Shown here: positions 33,991 through 42,713 of the stretch, in pieces
How the letters are laid out: every line of letters begins with the position of its first letter
Numbering within the stretch: position 1 is the first letter of the stretch
Assembly: GCA_963726775.1 (NCBI GenBank)
Contig: CAVSDL010000001.1
Location: 1,302,001-1,366,000, forward strand
Source of the DNA: CAIWHR01 sp963726775
GTDB lineage: Bacteria > Pseudomonadota > Gammaproteobacteria > Burkholderiales > Casimicrobiaceae
DNA: 64,000 nt
Reading direction: 5' to 3'
Notes under the pieces: model-generated
Told to the model about the DNA's origin: nothing
Databases searched by the model: none
What the model saw: the letters and a program-made list of their open reading frames with translations, nothing else
Made by a program: the position numbers and the translations under genes

Positions 33991-34069
33991 TTGAACCGTG
34001 CCCGCGCACGGGATGACGAGCGGGTCTTCCGCTCTCCCCGCAGCGTGGTCACCAACGATGGAGTGACCG

Positions 34070-35512
34070 ATGAACGCTGTGACCGACACCCGGAGCTTCA
34101 CCGACTTCAAGGTCGCCGACCTTGCTCTGGCCGACTGGGGCCGCAAGGAGATACTGATTGCCGAGACCGAGATGCCCGGCCTCATGGCGATCCGCGACGA
34201 GTTTGCGCCCGAACAGCCGCTGCGGGGTGCCCGCATCGCGGGCTCGCTGCACATGACCATCCAGACCGCGGTGCTGATCGAGACGCTGCAGGCGCTGGGC
34301 GCCGAGGTGCGCTGGGCGTCGTGCAATATCTACTCGACGCAGGACCACGCGGCCGCCGCGATCGCCGAGCGCGGCACGCCTGTATTTGCGCGCAAAGGCG
34401 AATCGCTGACCGAATACTGGGACTACACGCACCGGATTTTCGAATGGCCCAATGACGCCGCCAAGACCGGCGGCGCGAACATGATTCTCGATGACGGCGG
34501 TGACGCAACTCTGCTCGTGCACCTTGGTGCCGGCGCCGAGACGGATGCCGCGTGCATCTCGCGCCCGACCAACGAGGAAGAAGAGGCCCTCTTCGCGTCG
34601 ATCGCGGCGCGGCTCGCAAAGGACCCGCGGTTATATTCGAGGATCAAGGCCGCGGTGCGGGGGGTCACCGAAGAGACGACTACAGGCGTCAAGCGGCTCT
34701 ACCAGATGCACAGGGAAGGCCGCCTTGCGTTCCCGGCGATCAACGTGAACGACTCGGTAACCAAGTCTAAGTTCGACAATCTCTATGGATGCCGGGAGTC
34801 CCTGGTGGACGGCATCAAGCGCGCGACGGACGTGATGATCGCGGGCAAGGTGGCGCTGGTCGCTGGCTATGGGGACGTCGGGAAGGGGTCGGCGCAGGCG
34901 CTGCGTGCGCTGTCGGCGCAGGTCTGGATCACCGAAATCGATCCCATTTGCGCGCTGCAGGCGGCGATGGAAGGCTACCGCGTCGTCACCATGGACTACG
35001 CGTGCGACAAGGCGGACATTTTTGTCACCGCGACCGGCAATATCGACGTCATCGCGCACGATCACATGAAGCGCATGAAGAACAATGCGATCGTCTGCAA
35101 CATCGGCCATTTCGACAACGAGATCGATGTCGCGTCGCTGAAGCAGTATCGGTGGGAAAACATCAAACCGCAGGTCGATCACATCATCTTCGCGGACGGC
35201 AAGCGGATCATCCTGCTGGCCGAGGGCCGGCTGGTGAATCTCGGCTGCGGCACCGGCCATCCGTCGTATGTCATGAGCTCGTCGTTCACCAACCAGGTGA
35301 TGGCGCAGATCGAGCTGTGGACCGACGCGCGTAGCGGCGAGGGCAGGTATCCGGTCGGCGTGTACGTGCTTCCGAAGCACCTCGACGAAAAAGTCGCGCG
35401 GCTGCAGTTGACGAAACTGGGCGCGACGCTGACGCCGCTCTCCGACCGTCAGGCGCGCTATATCGGCGTGCACGCCGACGGGCCCTACAAGCCGGACACG
35501 TATCGGTATTAG
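34070..35512 (+). CDS. ahcY: Adenosylhomocysteinase (SAH hydrolase)
   Basis: This 480-residue NAD-dependent enzyme reversibly splits S-adenosylhomocysteine into adenosine and homocysteine, removing the inhibitor of methylation reactions. Conserved segments are GARIAGSLHMTIQTAVLIETL, SCNIYSTQDHAAAAIAERG, the NAD fold KVALVAGYGDVGKGSAQALRA, DIFVTATGNIDVIAHDHM, and the C-terminal signature ending GPYKPDTYRY. Length matches bacterial long-form enzymes that carry the roughly 40-residue insertion. The ATG at 34070 follows GGAGT. It is the first gene of the methyl-cycle operon and is controlled by the SAH riboswitch. Confidence 0.97.
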   Translation: MNAVTDTRSFTDFKVADLALADWGRKEILIAETEMPGLMAIRDEFAPEQPLRGARIAGSLHMTIQTAVLIETLQALGAEVRWASCNIYSTQDHAAAAIAERGTPVFARKGESLTEYWDYTHRIFEWPNDAAKTGGANMILDDGGDATLLVHLGAGAETDAACISRPTNEEEEALFASIAARLAKDPRLYSRIKAAVRGVTEETTTGVKRLYQMHREGRLAFPAINVNDSVTKSKFDNLYGCRESLVDGIKRATDVMIAGKVALVAGYGDVGKGSAQALRALSAQVWITEIDPICALQAAMEGYRVVTMDYACDKADIFVTATGNIDVIAHDHMKRMKNNAIVCNIGHFDNEIDVASLKQYRWENIKPQVDHIIFADGKRIILLAEGRLVNLGCGTGHPSYVMSSSFTNQVMAQIELWTDARSGEGRYPVGVYVLPKHLDEKVARLQLTKLGATLTPLSDRQARYIGVHADGPYKPDTYRY

Positions 35513-35583
35513 GCGTCCGACGGGCTCCCGACGATGACCGGTCATTCTCAAACTCGACACCGGATCGACAGCGGGAGGATTGC

Positions 35584-36507
35584 ATGCGCATTGCGGTAAT
35601 GGGCGCCGGCGGGGTCGGCGGATATTTTGGCGCCAGGCTCGCGCAGGCCGGGCACGACGTGGCGTTCGTCGCGCGCGGCCGTCATCTCGCGGCCATGCGC
35701 GAGCGCGGGCTCACCATCAAGAGCGCGCTGGGCGATATCCATCTGCCGGCGCCCGCCGTGTCGGGCGCCGCGGCGGACCTCGGCCGATTCGATGCCGTGC
35801 TGTTTGCGGTCAAGCTCTGGGATACGGAATCCGCCGCGGCCACAGTCAGGCCCCTGCTGGCGGAGCGTGGCGTCGTGATCCCCTTTCAGAACGGAGTGGA
35901 GAGCATCGACAGAATCGGGGCCGTGATCGGCGCCGAACCGGTGATGGGCGGCGTCGCCTACATCGCGGCGACCATCTCGGCACCGGGCGAAATCGCGCAT
36001 ACCGGAACCATGGCGCGGCTGCGTTTCGGCGCCGTGCTGCCGGGCCAAATACCGGCGTCGGAAGCGCTGCTTGCCGCGTGCAAGGGCGCGGGGATAGACG
36101 CGGAAACCGTTCCCGACATTCGGCTCGCGCTGTGGATGAAATTCGTGTTCCTGGCCGCGTTTTCCGGGCTTACGGCCGTGACGAGGCAGCCGGTCGGCGT
36201 GGTCCGCGCCGATCCCGATCTACGCGCGGCGCTCGAGGCGGCGATGCGCGAAGCGTGGACTGTCGGCCGCGCCAAAGGCATCTCCCTCGGGGACGATTTC
36301 GTCGCGCAGCAGATGATATTCGCTGACGGCCTGCCGGCCGAGATGAAGGCCTCGATGCTGAATGATCTTGTCGCCGGGAATCGCCTCGAAGCGCCATGGC
36401 TTTCCGGCGCGGTCGCGCGGATGGCGAAGGAAACCGGAGTCGCCGCGCCCGTCAACGCGACGCTCTACGCGGCGCTGAAACCCTATTGCGCGGGAACGGC
36501 GCGCTGA
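35584..36507 (+). CDS. panE: 2-dehydropantoate 2-reductase (ketopantoate reductase family)
   Basis: This 307-residue NADPH-dependent reductase has the N-terminal Rossmann motif MGAGGVGGYFGARLAQAGHDVAFVARG (about 6-32), VKLWDTESA and the substrate segment IPFQNGVESIDRIG. The C-terminal helical domain has the conserved lysine/asparagine region (LALWMKFVFLAAFSGLTAVTRQPVG) and the signature SMLNDLVAGNRLEAPWLSGAVARMAKE. The ATG at 35584 has GGGAGG upstream. It is 71 bases after ahcY. Betaproteobacterial ahcY and metF are often neighbours without it, so a specialised paralogue (not necessarily pantothenate synthesis) is possible. Confidence 0.87.
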   Translation: MRIAVMGAGGVGGYFGARLAQAGHDVAFVARGRHLAAMRERGLTIKSALGDIHLPAPAVSGAAADLGRFDAVLFAVKLWDTESAAATVRPLLAERGVVIPFQNGVESIDRIGAVIGAEPVMGGVAYIAATISAPGEIAHTGTMARLRFGAVLPGQIPASEALLAACKGAGIDAETVPDIRLALWMKFVFLAAFSGLTAVTRQPVGVVRADPDLRAALEAAMREAWTVGRAKGISLGDDFVAQQMIFADGLPAEMKASMLNDLVAGNRLEAPWLSGAVARMAKETGVAAPVNATLYAALKPYCAGTAR

Positions 36508-36528
36508 ACGAACCCAACGGAGGTTGCG

Positions 36529-36879
36529 ATGACGTCGCTGCTGCTTGTCTGGCTGGTCAATGCGGTCGCTCTGTTTGCGCTGCCCTACGTCTTTCCGTGG
36601 GTGCAGGTCGACACCTTCTGGACCGCGCTGATTGCGGCGCTCGCGCTGGGGCTCATCAACGCGCTGATCCGGCCGCTGCTCGTGCTGCTCACGCTCCCGG
36701 CGACACTGTTGACGCTGGGCCTCTTCATCTTCGTCATCAACGGGCTCCTCTTCTGGTGCGTGGGCTCGTTCGTCGACGGCTTTCACGTCAGCGGATTCTG
36801 GTCGGGTGTGTTCGGCGCGATCGGCTACAGTCTGATCTCGTGGGTGCTGGCATCGCTGCTTCCGCCCAAGCGCGTTTGA
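36529..36879 (+). CDS. Small YvlD/phage-holin-family membrane protein
   Basis: This 116-residue protein has four transmembrane segments (about 3-22, 28-50, 56-80 and 88-108). It carries the family pattern ALALGLINALIRPLLVLLTLPATLLTLGLFIFVINGLLFW. The ATG at 36529 has GGAGG upstream, 21 bases after panE. In many betaproteobacteria a protein of this family sits between ahcY and metF, so the position is conserved although the function is unknown. Confidence 0.85.
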   Translation: MTSLLLVWLVNAVALFALPYVFPWVQVDTFWTALIAALALGLINALIRPLLVLLTLPATLLTLGLFIFVINGLLFWCVGSFVDGFHVSGFWSGVFGAIGYSLISWVLASLLPPKRV

Positions 36880-36907
36880 CGCGCCATCGCGCTTCCGGCT
36901 CCTGGTC

Positions 36908-37747
36908 ATGACCGCCAGCACCAAGCGCCTTTGCAGTCTCGAATTCTTCCCGCCACGGACGCCCGAAGGTATCGAACGGTTGCGCGCGACGCGACGACAG
37001 CTCGTCCAGCTGAAACCTGCGTTTTGCTCGGTCACGTTCGGCGCCGGCGGGTCGACACGCGATGGCACGCTGTCGACCGCGCTCGAGTTTCGGGCTGACG
37101 GCATCGAGGCGGTGCCGCACATCTCCTGCATGGGGGGCACGCGCGAGTCGATCCGCGAGATACTCGGGCAGTACAGGAGCCACGGCATCCGGCATCTCGT
37201 CGCCCTGCGCGGCGACCTTCCGTCCGGTGCGGGCGAGGGAGGCGATATTCGCTACGCCAGCGAGCTCGTCGCGTTGATTCGCCAGGAAACGGGAGACTGG
37301 TTCCACGTCGACGTGGCCGCCTACCCGGAGTTTCATCCGCAGGCGCGATCCGCGCAGGATGATCTCGCCGCGTTCAAACGCAAGGTCGACGCGGGCGCCG
37401 ACTCGGCGATAACGCAATACTTCTTCAATGCCGACGCGTACTGGCATTTCGTGGATGCCTGCCGCGCCGCGGGCATCGAGGTGCCGATTGTTCCCGGCAT
37501 CATGCCGATCGGCAGCTTCCCGAAGCTCGCGCGCTTTTCGGACGCCTGCGGCGCCGAGATTCCGCGCTGGATCCGCAAGAGGCTGGAAAGCTATGGCGAC
37601 GACACGGCTTCCGTTCGCGCCTTCGGACTGGACGTGGTCACCGAGCTTTGCGATGGCCTGCTCGCGCGAGGCGCGCCCGGGCTGCACTTCTACACGCTCA
37701 ATCTGGCAACGCTGACGACAACGATCTGGCAGCGGCTGGGTCTTTGA
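36908..37747 (+). CDS. metF: 5,10-methylenetetrahydrofolate reductase
   Basis: This 279-residue FAD enzyme produces 5-methyl-THF for methionine synthesis. The beginning LCSLEFFPPRTPEGIERL has the catalytic glutamate. The segments FCSVTFGAGGSTRDGT, PHISCMGGTRESIREIL, HLVALRGDLPSGAG (flavin site) and ADSAITQYFFNADAYWHFVD, and the later VPIVPGIMPIGSF, are all diagnostic. The length is slightly short of the 280-300 norm but complete. The ATG at 36908 is 28 bases after the small membrane gene. With ahcY upstream it closes the SAM cycle; the methionine synthase gene is not in this window. Confidence 0.95.
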   Translation: MTASTKRLCSLEFFPPRTPEGIERLRATRRQLVQLKPAFCSVTFGAGGSTRDGTLSTALEFRADGIEAVPHISCMGGTRESIREILGQYRSHGIRHLVALRGDLPSGAGEGGDIRYASELVALIRQETGDWFHVDVAAYPEFHPQARSAQDDLAAFKRKVDAGADSAITQYFFNADAYWHFVDACRAAGIEVPIVPGIMPIGSFPKLARFSDACGAEIPRWIRKRLESYGDDTASVRAFGLDVVTELCDGLLARGAPGLHFYTLNLATLTTTIWQRLGL

Positions 37748-37756
37748 CGGACGTTC

Positions 37757-38194
37757 GTGCCCAACTCCCCCGATTTCATCGCGCACGTGCTGGAGTTGAT
37801 GCGGCCGACCGCACCGGCTTCCTCGCGCCCGATGTTCGGAGGTCACGGACTCTACGTCGATGGGAAAATCGTCGGCATCGTCGTCGGCGATTGTGTGTAC
37901 TTCAAGACCGATGATCGCAATCGCGCCGAATTCGTCCTGCTCGGTCTCGAACCGTTCACCTACACGGGGAGAGCAGGTACGACAATGGCGATGAGTTATC
38001 GCCGCGCGCCGGAAGAGGCGCTCGAGAGCCCCGAGGCTATGGGACGCTGGCTGCGCTCGGCGATGGGCGCGGCCTTGCGCGCTGTGAAGGCCAAACCGGC
38101 GCGCACCGCGCCCCGGCCGAAGGCAGGCAACGCCGGAACGGGAGCAGCGACGCGATGGAAACCGGGTCTGCCGAAAACGCCCCGCCAGAGCTGA
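37757..38194 (+). CDS. TfoX N-terminal domain protein
   Basis: This 145-residue cytoplasmic protein starts at GTG 37757, nine bases after metF. Residues 1-95 fit the TfoX N-domain: FIAHVLELMRPTAPASSRPMFGGHGLYVDGKIVGIVVGDCVYFKTDD, ending in YRRAPEEALESPEAMGRWL. The tail is Ala/Arg/Pro-rich and probably disordered. In gamma-proteobacteria TfoX activates competence, but there is no C-terminal TfoX domain here and stand-alone N-domain proteins have no firm role. It is probably the last gene of the ahcY operon. Confidence 0.85.
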   Translation: MPNSPDFIAHVLELMRPTAPASSRPMFGGHGLYVDGKIVGIVVGDCVYFKTDDRNRAEFVLLGLEPFTYTGRAGTTMAMSYRRAPEEALESPEAMGRWLRSAMGAALRAVKAKPARTAPRPKAGNAGTGAATRWKPGLPKTPRQS

Positions 38195-38199
38195 ACGTA

Positions 38200-38217
38200 G
38201 CGGTCCAGGCCGACCGC
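38200..38217. terminator. Short hairpin between convergent genes
   Basis: GCGGTC (38200-38205) and GACCGC (38212-38217) form a 6-bp stem with a 6-base loop just after the TfoX-domain gene stop and before the convergent lipoprotein stop. No T-tract follows, so it is only a weak terminator candidate. Confidence 0.3.
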
Positions 38218-38223
38218 CGCGGG

Positions 38224-38943
38224 TTACGGCTTGCCTTGCGAAAACGCCATCAGCTCCAGCATTGTGTACTGGGTTCGGATCGCGATTCCACCGTCCCAAT
38301 CGCCTTTTTCCCGGTACTGGGCCTGCTTGGTCTCGCGCACCACGGCGCGCGCCGCGGGCGCATACCAGAGCACGTAATTGCATTCGGTCGCATAGCGCCA
38401 GAAATCATCGTCGTCGAGCCGGATCAGGACATTGAGACGGATCGCGTCAAACGTGCCGGCAGCGGTGGTGACGGTGTCCCAGCCGCCGACGCGAACGTAA
38501 CGGTTGAACTGTCCTTCCTTCTTCGTCTTCTCGTCGAAGTTGTCGACAAACTGGTTCCAGGTCTTGCCGGAGGCCAACGGGAAGTCGAGACGCTGCAGCG
38601 GCGTGGCGAATCGCCGCGTCTCGCTGTTGAACAGCGCGCCGGTGAGGACGATGCCCGGCGCCGCCCACGTCTCGACGCGCGTGTTGTCGACATCCTGCCC
38701 CTTCTGCGTGACGCGCACGGTGATGCCGGCGGGGCCGATGGCGGTGACTTCGTGCGTTTCTTCCCATTCCGTGAGCACCCGGAAACCGTCCTTTGCGTGA
38801 TACACCCAGCGGTCGCCGACGCGCAGAACGGGAGCGTCGGCCGCGGGACCGCCGCCGGGTGTACCGAGGCCGGCGCAGCCGGCGAGCGCCGCGAGCGCGA
38901 CGGCGGCAAGGGATGCCTGGGCGAGGTGGCGATGGGATTGCAT
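38224..38943 (-). CDS. Putative lipoprotein, unknown function
   Basis: This 239-residue protein has a lipoprotein signal (SLAAVALAALAGC, lipobox LAGC, Cys near residue 23), so it is probably anchored to a cell-envelope membrane. The mature part is beta-rich: LRVGDRWVYHAKDGF, EVTAIGPAGITVRVTQKG, FPLASGKTWNQFVDNFDEKTKKEGQFNRYVRVGGWDTVTTAAGTFDA and YVLWYAPAARAVVRETKQ. The pattern resembles proteins where a parameter is read from a conserved G-W-D-T-V-x-T-x-A-G-T-F motif, but I cannot name the family. The ATG at 38943 has GGAGG upstream. It is convergent with the TfoX-domain gene. Confidence 0.85.
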   Translation of the reverse strand: MQSHRHLAQASLAAVALAALAGCAGLGTPGGGPAADAPVLRVGDRWVYHAKDGFRVLTEWEETHEVTAIGPAGITVRVTQKGQDVDNTRVETWAAPGIVLTGALFNSETRRFATPLQRLDFPLASGKTWNQFVDNFDEKTKKEGQFNRYVRVGGWDTVTTAAGTFDAIRLNVLIRLDDDDFWRYATECNYVLWYAPAARAVVRETKQAQYREKGDWDGGIAIRTQYTMLELMAFSQGKP

Positions 38944-39089
38944 CCGGCCTCCGGAGGTTCTCACGCGGCTAACAGCGCGACGTCGGCGATGATTCCCCCC
39001 GAAGCGCGGACGAGGGCGGCCGGCCGCGCGGAAAATGAGCGCCCTCGCGACCCGCACCGGCCACGACAGCAGCCCGGGTCCGGACCCGC

Positions 39090-39416
39090 TTACGCTTCGA
39101 CGGCGCCGACGCGCAGGCCGATGACCCCGGCGATGATCGCTACGATGCTCAGGACCTGAACCGGGCTCAGCGACTCGCGGAACCAGCCTACGCCGATCAG
39201 CGCGATCGTCGCCGTACCCACGCCGGACCAGATCGCATAGGACACGCTCATGTCGATCCGCTTGACGGCAATCGTCATCAGCGTAAAGGAAAAGGCGTAG
39301 AAGACGAACAGCAGGACCGAGGGTGCCGTGCGCGTGAATCCGTGCGAGAGCTTCATCGAAACCGTGCCGGCGATTTCCAGCGCGATCGCGCCGGCGAGGG
39401 CGAGCCAGTAGACCAT
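39090..39416 (-). CDS. Small multidrug resistance (SMR) family transporter
   Basis: This 108-residue protein has four transmembrane helices. The N terminus MVYWLALAGAIALEIAGTVSMKLSHGFTR contains E14, the essential proton/substrate glutamate of SMR proteins. The pattern VSYAIWSGVGTATIALIGVGWFRESLSPVQ is typical of EmrE/QacE-type exporters. The ATG at 39416 is used, with GGAGACG upstream; the longer frame adds a non-homologous leader. Substrate class (quaternary ammonium drugs or guanidinium) is not certain: the W-S-G-V-G-T and F-R-E motifs look more like the EmrE subgroup. Confidence 0.9.
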   Translation of the reverse strand: MVYWLALAGAIALEIAGTVSMKLSHGFTRTAPSVLLFVFYAFSFTLMTIAVKRIDMSVSYAIWSGVGTATIALIGVGWFRESLSPVQVLSIVAIIAGVIGLRVGAVEA

Positions 39417-39485
39417 CAGGACGTCTCCGATTGTCCGCGGCGCCGCCGCGGCGCAGATGCGCATGCGGCATTGGATCGGCGGCCG

Positions 39486-41171
39486 CTATTCACTTCCGAT
39501 GTCGGTTACCGCGCCCAGGCTCGCCGTGGATACCAGGCGCACATATTTCGCCATCACGCCTCGCGTGTAGCGCGGCTTGGGTGGTGTCCATCGGGCACGC
39601 CGCCGCGCAAGCTCGTCGTCCGTGACGTGCAGCCGGATGAGCAACTCTCGCGCATCGATCGTGATCGAATCGCCTTCCTCGACCAGCGCGATCGCTCCGC
39701 CGACGTACGCTTCCGGCGCGACATGGCCGACGACCATGCCCCACGTGCCCCCGGAGAAGCGGCCGTCGGTGATGAGCCCCACCGATTCGCCGAGTCCCTG
39801 CCCGATCAGCGCCGACGTGGGCGCCAGCATCTCCTGCATGCCGGGGCCGCCCTTCGGTCCTTCGTAACGGATCACGATGACGTCTCCCGGTTTGATCTTT
39901 TTCGCCATGATCGCCTCCATTACCGCGGGTTCGGAGTCGAAGACGCGCGCGGGGCCGGTGATCGCGGGATTCTTGAGGCCGGTGATCTTCGCCACGCAGC
40001 CTTCGGGCGCAAGATTGCCGCGGAGGATCGCGAGGTGTCCTTGCGCGTACATCGGCTTCGACCAGGGGCGGATGACTTCCTGGTCCGCGCGCGGCGCCGC
40101 CGGGACGTGAGCGAGCTCCTCCGCGAGGGTGCGCCCCGTGATCGTCATGCAGTCGCCGTGCAGCAGGCCGTTCTCGAGCAGAATCTTGAGCACCTGCGGC
40201 ACCCCGCCGGCATCGTGGAAATCGACGGCGACAAAGCGCCCCGAAGGTTTCAGGTCGCACAGTACCGGCACCCGGCGGCGCACGCGCTCGAAATCGTCGA
40301 TCGTCCATTCGACGCCGGCGGCGGAGGCGATCGCGAGGTAGTGCAGCACCGCATTGGTCGAGCCTCCCGTCGCCATCACCAGCGCGATCGCGTTCTCGAT
40401 CGACTTCCGCGTGATGATGTCGCGCGGCTTGAGGTCCCGCCTGACCGCTTCGACCAGCACGCGCGCAGATAGCGCCGCGGAGTCCGCCTTTTCGGCATCG
40501 GGGGAGGCCATCTGCGAGCTGCCGAGCAGGCTCATTCCCAGCGCCTCGAACGACGAGGACATCGTGTTGGCGGTGTACTGTCCGCCGCACGCGCCGACCG
40601 TCGGGCAGGCATTGCGCTCGATGCCGTCGTAGTCCTCCTTCGACATCTTGCCCGCGGCATAAGCGCCGACCGCTTCGAACGGCGAAACGATCGTGAGCAC
40701 CTGGCCCTTCCAGCGGCCCGGCTTGATCGTGCCCGCGTAGACGAAGATGGCGGGCACGTTGATCCGTGCCATCGCCATCATGCTGCCCGGCATGTTCTTG
40801 TCGCAGCCGCCGACGCAGAGCACGCCGTCCATGAGCTGCCCGTTGACCGCCACCTCGATCGAGTCGGCAATGACCTCGCGGGAGACCAGCGAATATTTCA
40901 TTCCCTCGGTGCCCATGCCGATGCCGTCGGTGACCGTCGGAAACCCGAACACCTGCGGCATCGCGCCCGCGTCCTTCAGCGTCGCCATCGCGCGGTCGAC
41001 CAGGGGCTGGATGCCGGCATTGCAGGGATTCATCGTGCTGTGGCCGTTCGCGACGCCGACGATCGGCTTCTCGAAGTCGCCGTCGCCGAAGCCGACGGCG
41101 CGCAGCATCGCGCGGTTGGGCGAACGGGGGATGCCCTGGGTGATCAGTCGGGAACGGCGGTTGGAGGACAT
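39486..41171 (-). CDS. ilvD: Dihydroxy-acid dehydratase
   Basis: This 561-residue enzyme catalyses the penultimate step of valine, leucine and isoleucine synthesis. The [2Fe-2S] ligands are C50 (in MNPCNAG), C123 (GGCDKNMPG) and C195 (GACGGQYTANTMS), identifying the Fe2S2 type. Other signatures are ATGGSTNAVLH, YEGPKGGPGMQEML and LITDGRFSGGTWG. The ATG at 41171 follows GGAG; the larger frame upstream runs into the lgt region and is rejected. It is divergent from lgt and not linked here to other ilv genes. Confidence 0.96.
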   Translation of the reverse strand: MSSNRRSRLITQGIPRSPNRAMLRAVGFGDGDFEKPIVGVANGHSTMNPCNAGIQPLVDRAMATLKDAGAMPQVFGFPTVTDGIGMGTEGMKYSLVSREVIADSIEVAVNGQLMDGVLCVGGCDKNMPGSMMAMARINVPAIFVYAGTIKPGRWKGQVLTIVSPFEAVGAYAAGKMSKEDYDGIERNACPTVGACGGQYTANTMSSSFEALGMSLLGSSQMASPDAEKADSAALSARVLVEAVRRDLKPRDIITRKSIENAIALVMATGGSTNAVLHYLAIASAAGVEWTIDDFERVRRRVPVLCDLKPSGRFVAVDFHDAGGVPQVLKILLENGLLHGDCMTITGRTLAEELAHVPAAPRADQEVIRPWSKPMYAQGHLAILRGNLAPEGCVAKITGLKNPAITGPARVFDSEPAVMEAIMAKKIKPGDVIVIRYEGPKGGPGMQEMLAPTSALIGQGLGESVGLITDGRFSGGTWGMVVGHVAPEAYVGGAIALVEEGDSITIDARELLIRLHVTDDELARRRARWTPPKPRYTRGVMAKYVRLVSTASLGAVTDIGSE

Positions 41172-41237
41172 GAGGGGCTCCGAAGGCGGCGGGGTGATTC
41201 GCAGAGGGCGCCGGTCAGCGCCGGTGGCCAGTCTGCG

Positions 41238-41243
41238 TATAAT
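41238..41243 (+). promoter_or_regulatory. Candidate -10 element in the ilvD-lgt divergent region
   Basis: A perfect TATAAT at 41238-41243 on the plus strand lies about 140 bases upstream of lgt. The -35 region is poor. On the opposite strand TAGAAT (41255-41260) could serve ilvD. Both assignments are tentative. Confidence 0.35.
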
Positions 41244-41381
41244 TCGACAGCTCGATTCTAGCAGTCTGTAGTGCTTGCTTCGCGCATGCGGCGGAGCGCG
41301 AGCGGCGCGGATGTTTCGTCCGCCCGTCCGGCCCGCAGTACACTGCGCCCACGCCGCGTCCCCAGCCTCATTCCGCGCCCA

Positions 41382-42197
41382 ATGCTCGTCCACCCGCAGT
41401 TCGACCCGGTCGCCATTCAGATCGGGCCCGTCGCCGTCCGCTGGTACGGGCTCATGTACCTCGTGGCATTCGTGCTGTTCGCGGTGCTGGGCAAGATGCG
41501 CGCGCGGCAAAATCTCCTGACCGGATGGCACCCGCGCGACGTGGACGACATGCTGTTCTACGGGGTGTTCGGCGTGATCCTCGGCGGACGCCTCGGGTAC
41601 GTGCTGTTCTACAAGCCGTTCTACTATTTCGAGCACCCGCTCGAGATCTTCGCCGTGTGGCAGGGCGGCATGAGTTTCCACGGCGGATTTCTCGGCGTAC
41701 TCATCGCGCTCTGGCTGTTCGCCCGGCAGCGGGGCAAGCGATGGCTCGACGTCACCGATTTCGTCGCGCCGCTCGTTCCGCTGGGGCTCGCGGCGGGCCG
41801 GCTCGGCAATTTCATCAATGCCGAGCTCTGGGGGCGCGTGACCGACCTGCCGTGGGCGATGGTGTTTCCGCAGGCCGGTCCGGAGCCGCGCCATCCATCC
41901 CAGCTCTACCAGTTCGCGGGGGAAGGCGTGCTGCTGTTCCTGGTGCTATGGATCTACACGCGACGCCGCCGCCCGATGGGGGCGACATCCGGGCTGTTTC
42001 TGGTGGGCTACGGCGCGTCCCGGTACGCCGCCGAATATGCCCGCGAGCCCGACAGCTTCCTCGGTTTCCTGGCGCTCGGACTGACGATGGGGCAATGGCT
42101 TTCTGTGCCGATGATCGCCGCCGGCGTCGCGATGATGGTCCGAGCCTACCGTCGTGCCGCCAAGGACGAACCGACAGTCCTTGACCGCATGAAGTAG
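41382..42197 (+). CDS. lgt: Prolipoprotein diacylglyceryl transferase
   Basis: This 271-residue inner-membrane enzyme transfers diacylglycerol from phosphatidylglycerol to the lipobox cysteine of prolipoproteins. It has seven hydrophobic segments. The conserved motifs are WYGLMYLVAF, LGGRLGYVLFY, FHGGFLG with H100, and the signature AAGRLGNFINAELWGR (139-148). The C-terminal conserved segments are RHPSQLYQFAGEGVLLF and REPDSFLG. The ATG at 41382 gives the usual N terminus MLVHPQFDPVAIQIGPV. The lipoproteins in this window (OprM-like, the 38-kb lipoprotein) would be its substrates. Confidence 0.95.
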   Translation: MLVHPQFDPVAIQIGPVAVRWYGLMYLVAFVLFAVLGKMRARQNLLTGWHPRDVDDMLFYGVFGVILGGRLGYVLFYKPFYYFEHPLEIFAVWQGGMSFHGGFLGVLIALWLFARQRGKRWLDVTDFVAPLVPLGLAAGRLGNFINAELWGRVTDLPWAMVFPQAGPEPRHPSQLYQFAGEGVLLFLVLWIYTRRRRPMGATSGLFLVGYGASRYAAEYAREPDSFLGFLALGLTMGQWLSVPMIAAGVAMMVRAYRRAAKDEPTVLDRMK

Positions 42198-42296
42198 ATA
42201 TTCGCGCGTGGCGGTTGTCGCGCTGCTCCGGTTTTTTGCGACCGGGCAAGCCCCGGACTGGCGGCTTCTGGCCGCGAACCGAGCGCGGCCGACCGA

Positions 42297-42704
42297 TCAA
42301 TCGTTACGCCGAAATTCCCCTTCGATCGTGTCGGCGCGCGATCCGCGCGATAGCCCGGCTGTCGCGGGCTGCGGTTCGAAGCCGCGCCCGACGTTGAGCG
42401 GGAGGGCCAGCAGCACCAGAGCAATTACATCGCTCACGACGCCGGGAAGCAGGAACAGAAAGCCGGCCAGCACCTTGCGCCCGCTGTCGACGAGCCCGCG
42501 CAGCAACGACTGATCGCCATGCATTGCCGCTGCCGTCCTCGCGCGGAAGGCAAGCCGCTCGTTACGCAGCAGGATGAATCCGGCGACCGTCGACATCCCG
42601 AGCCAGATCCAGACTGGCACACCGGTCCAGCGCGCGAAGCGCAGCGTCGCAAAGAGATCGAGCAGCGGGAAAGCCAGTACAATCAACAACACGATGACAC
42701 GCAT
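42297..42704 (-). CDS. fxsA: FxsA family membrane protein
   Basis: This 135-residue inner-membrane protein has three hydrophobic segments (about 2-18, 28-46 and 76-100). It fits FxsA: MRVIVLLIVLAFPLLDLFATLRFA at the start, WLGMSTVAGFILLRNE, then GRKVLAGFLFLLPGVVSDVIALVLLALP. The ATG at 42704 has AGGAGC upstream. It diverges from cutA by only about 10 bases, so their promoters must overlap or lie inside the opposite coding regions. FxsA was named for relieving phage F exclusion of T7 when overexpressed; its normal role is unclear. Confidence 0.88.
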   Translation of the reverse strand: MRVIVLLIVLAFPLLDLFATLRFARWTGVPVWIWLGMSTVAGFILLRNERLAFRARTAAAMHGDQSLLRGLVDSGRKVLAGFLFLLPGVVSDVIALVLLALPLNVGRGFEPQPATAGLSRGSRADTIEGEFRRND

Positions 42705-42713
42705 GGAAGCTCC

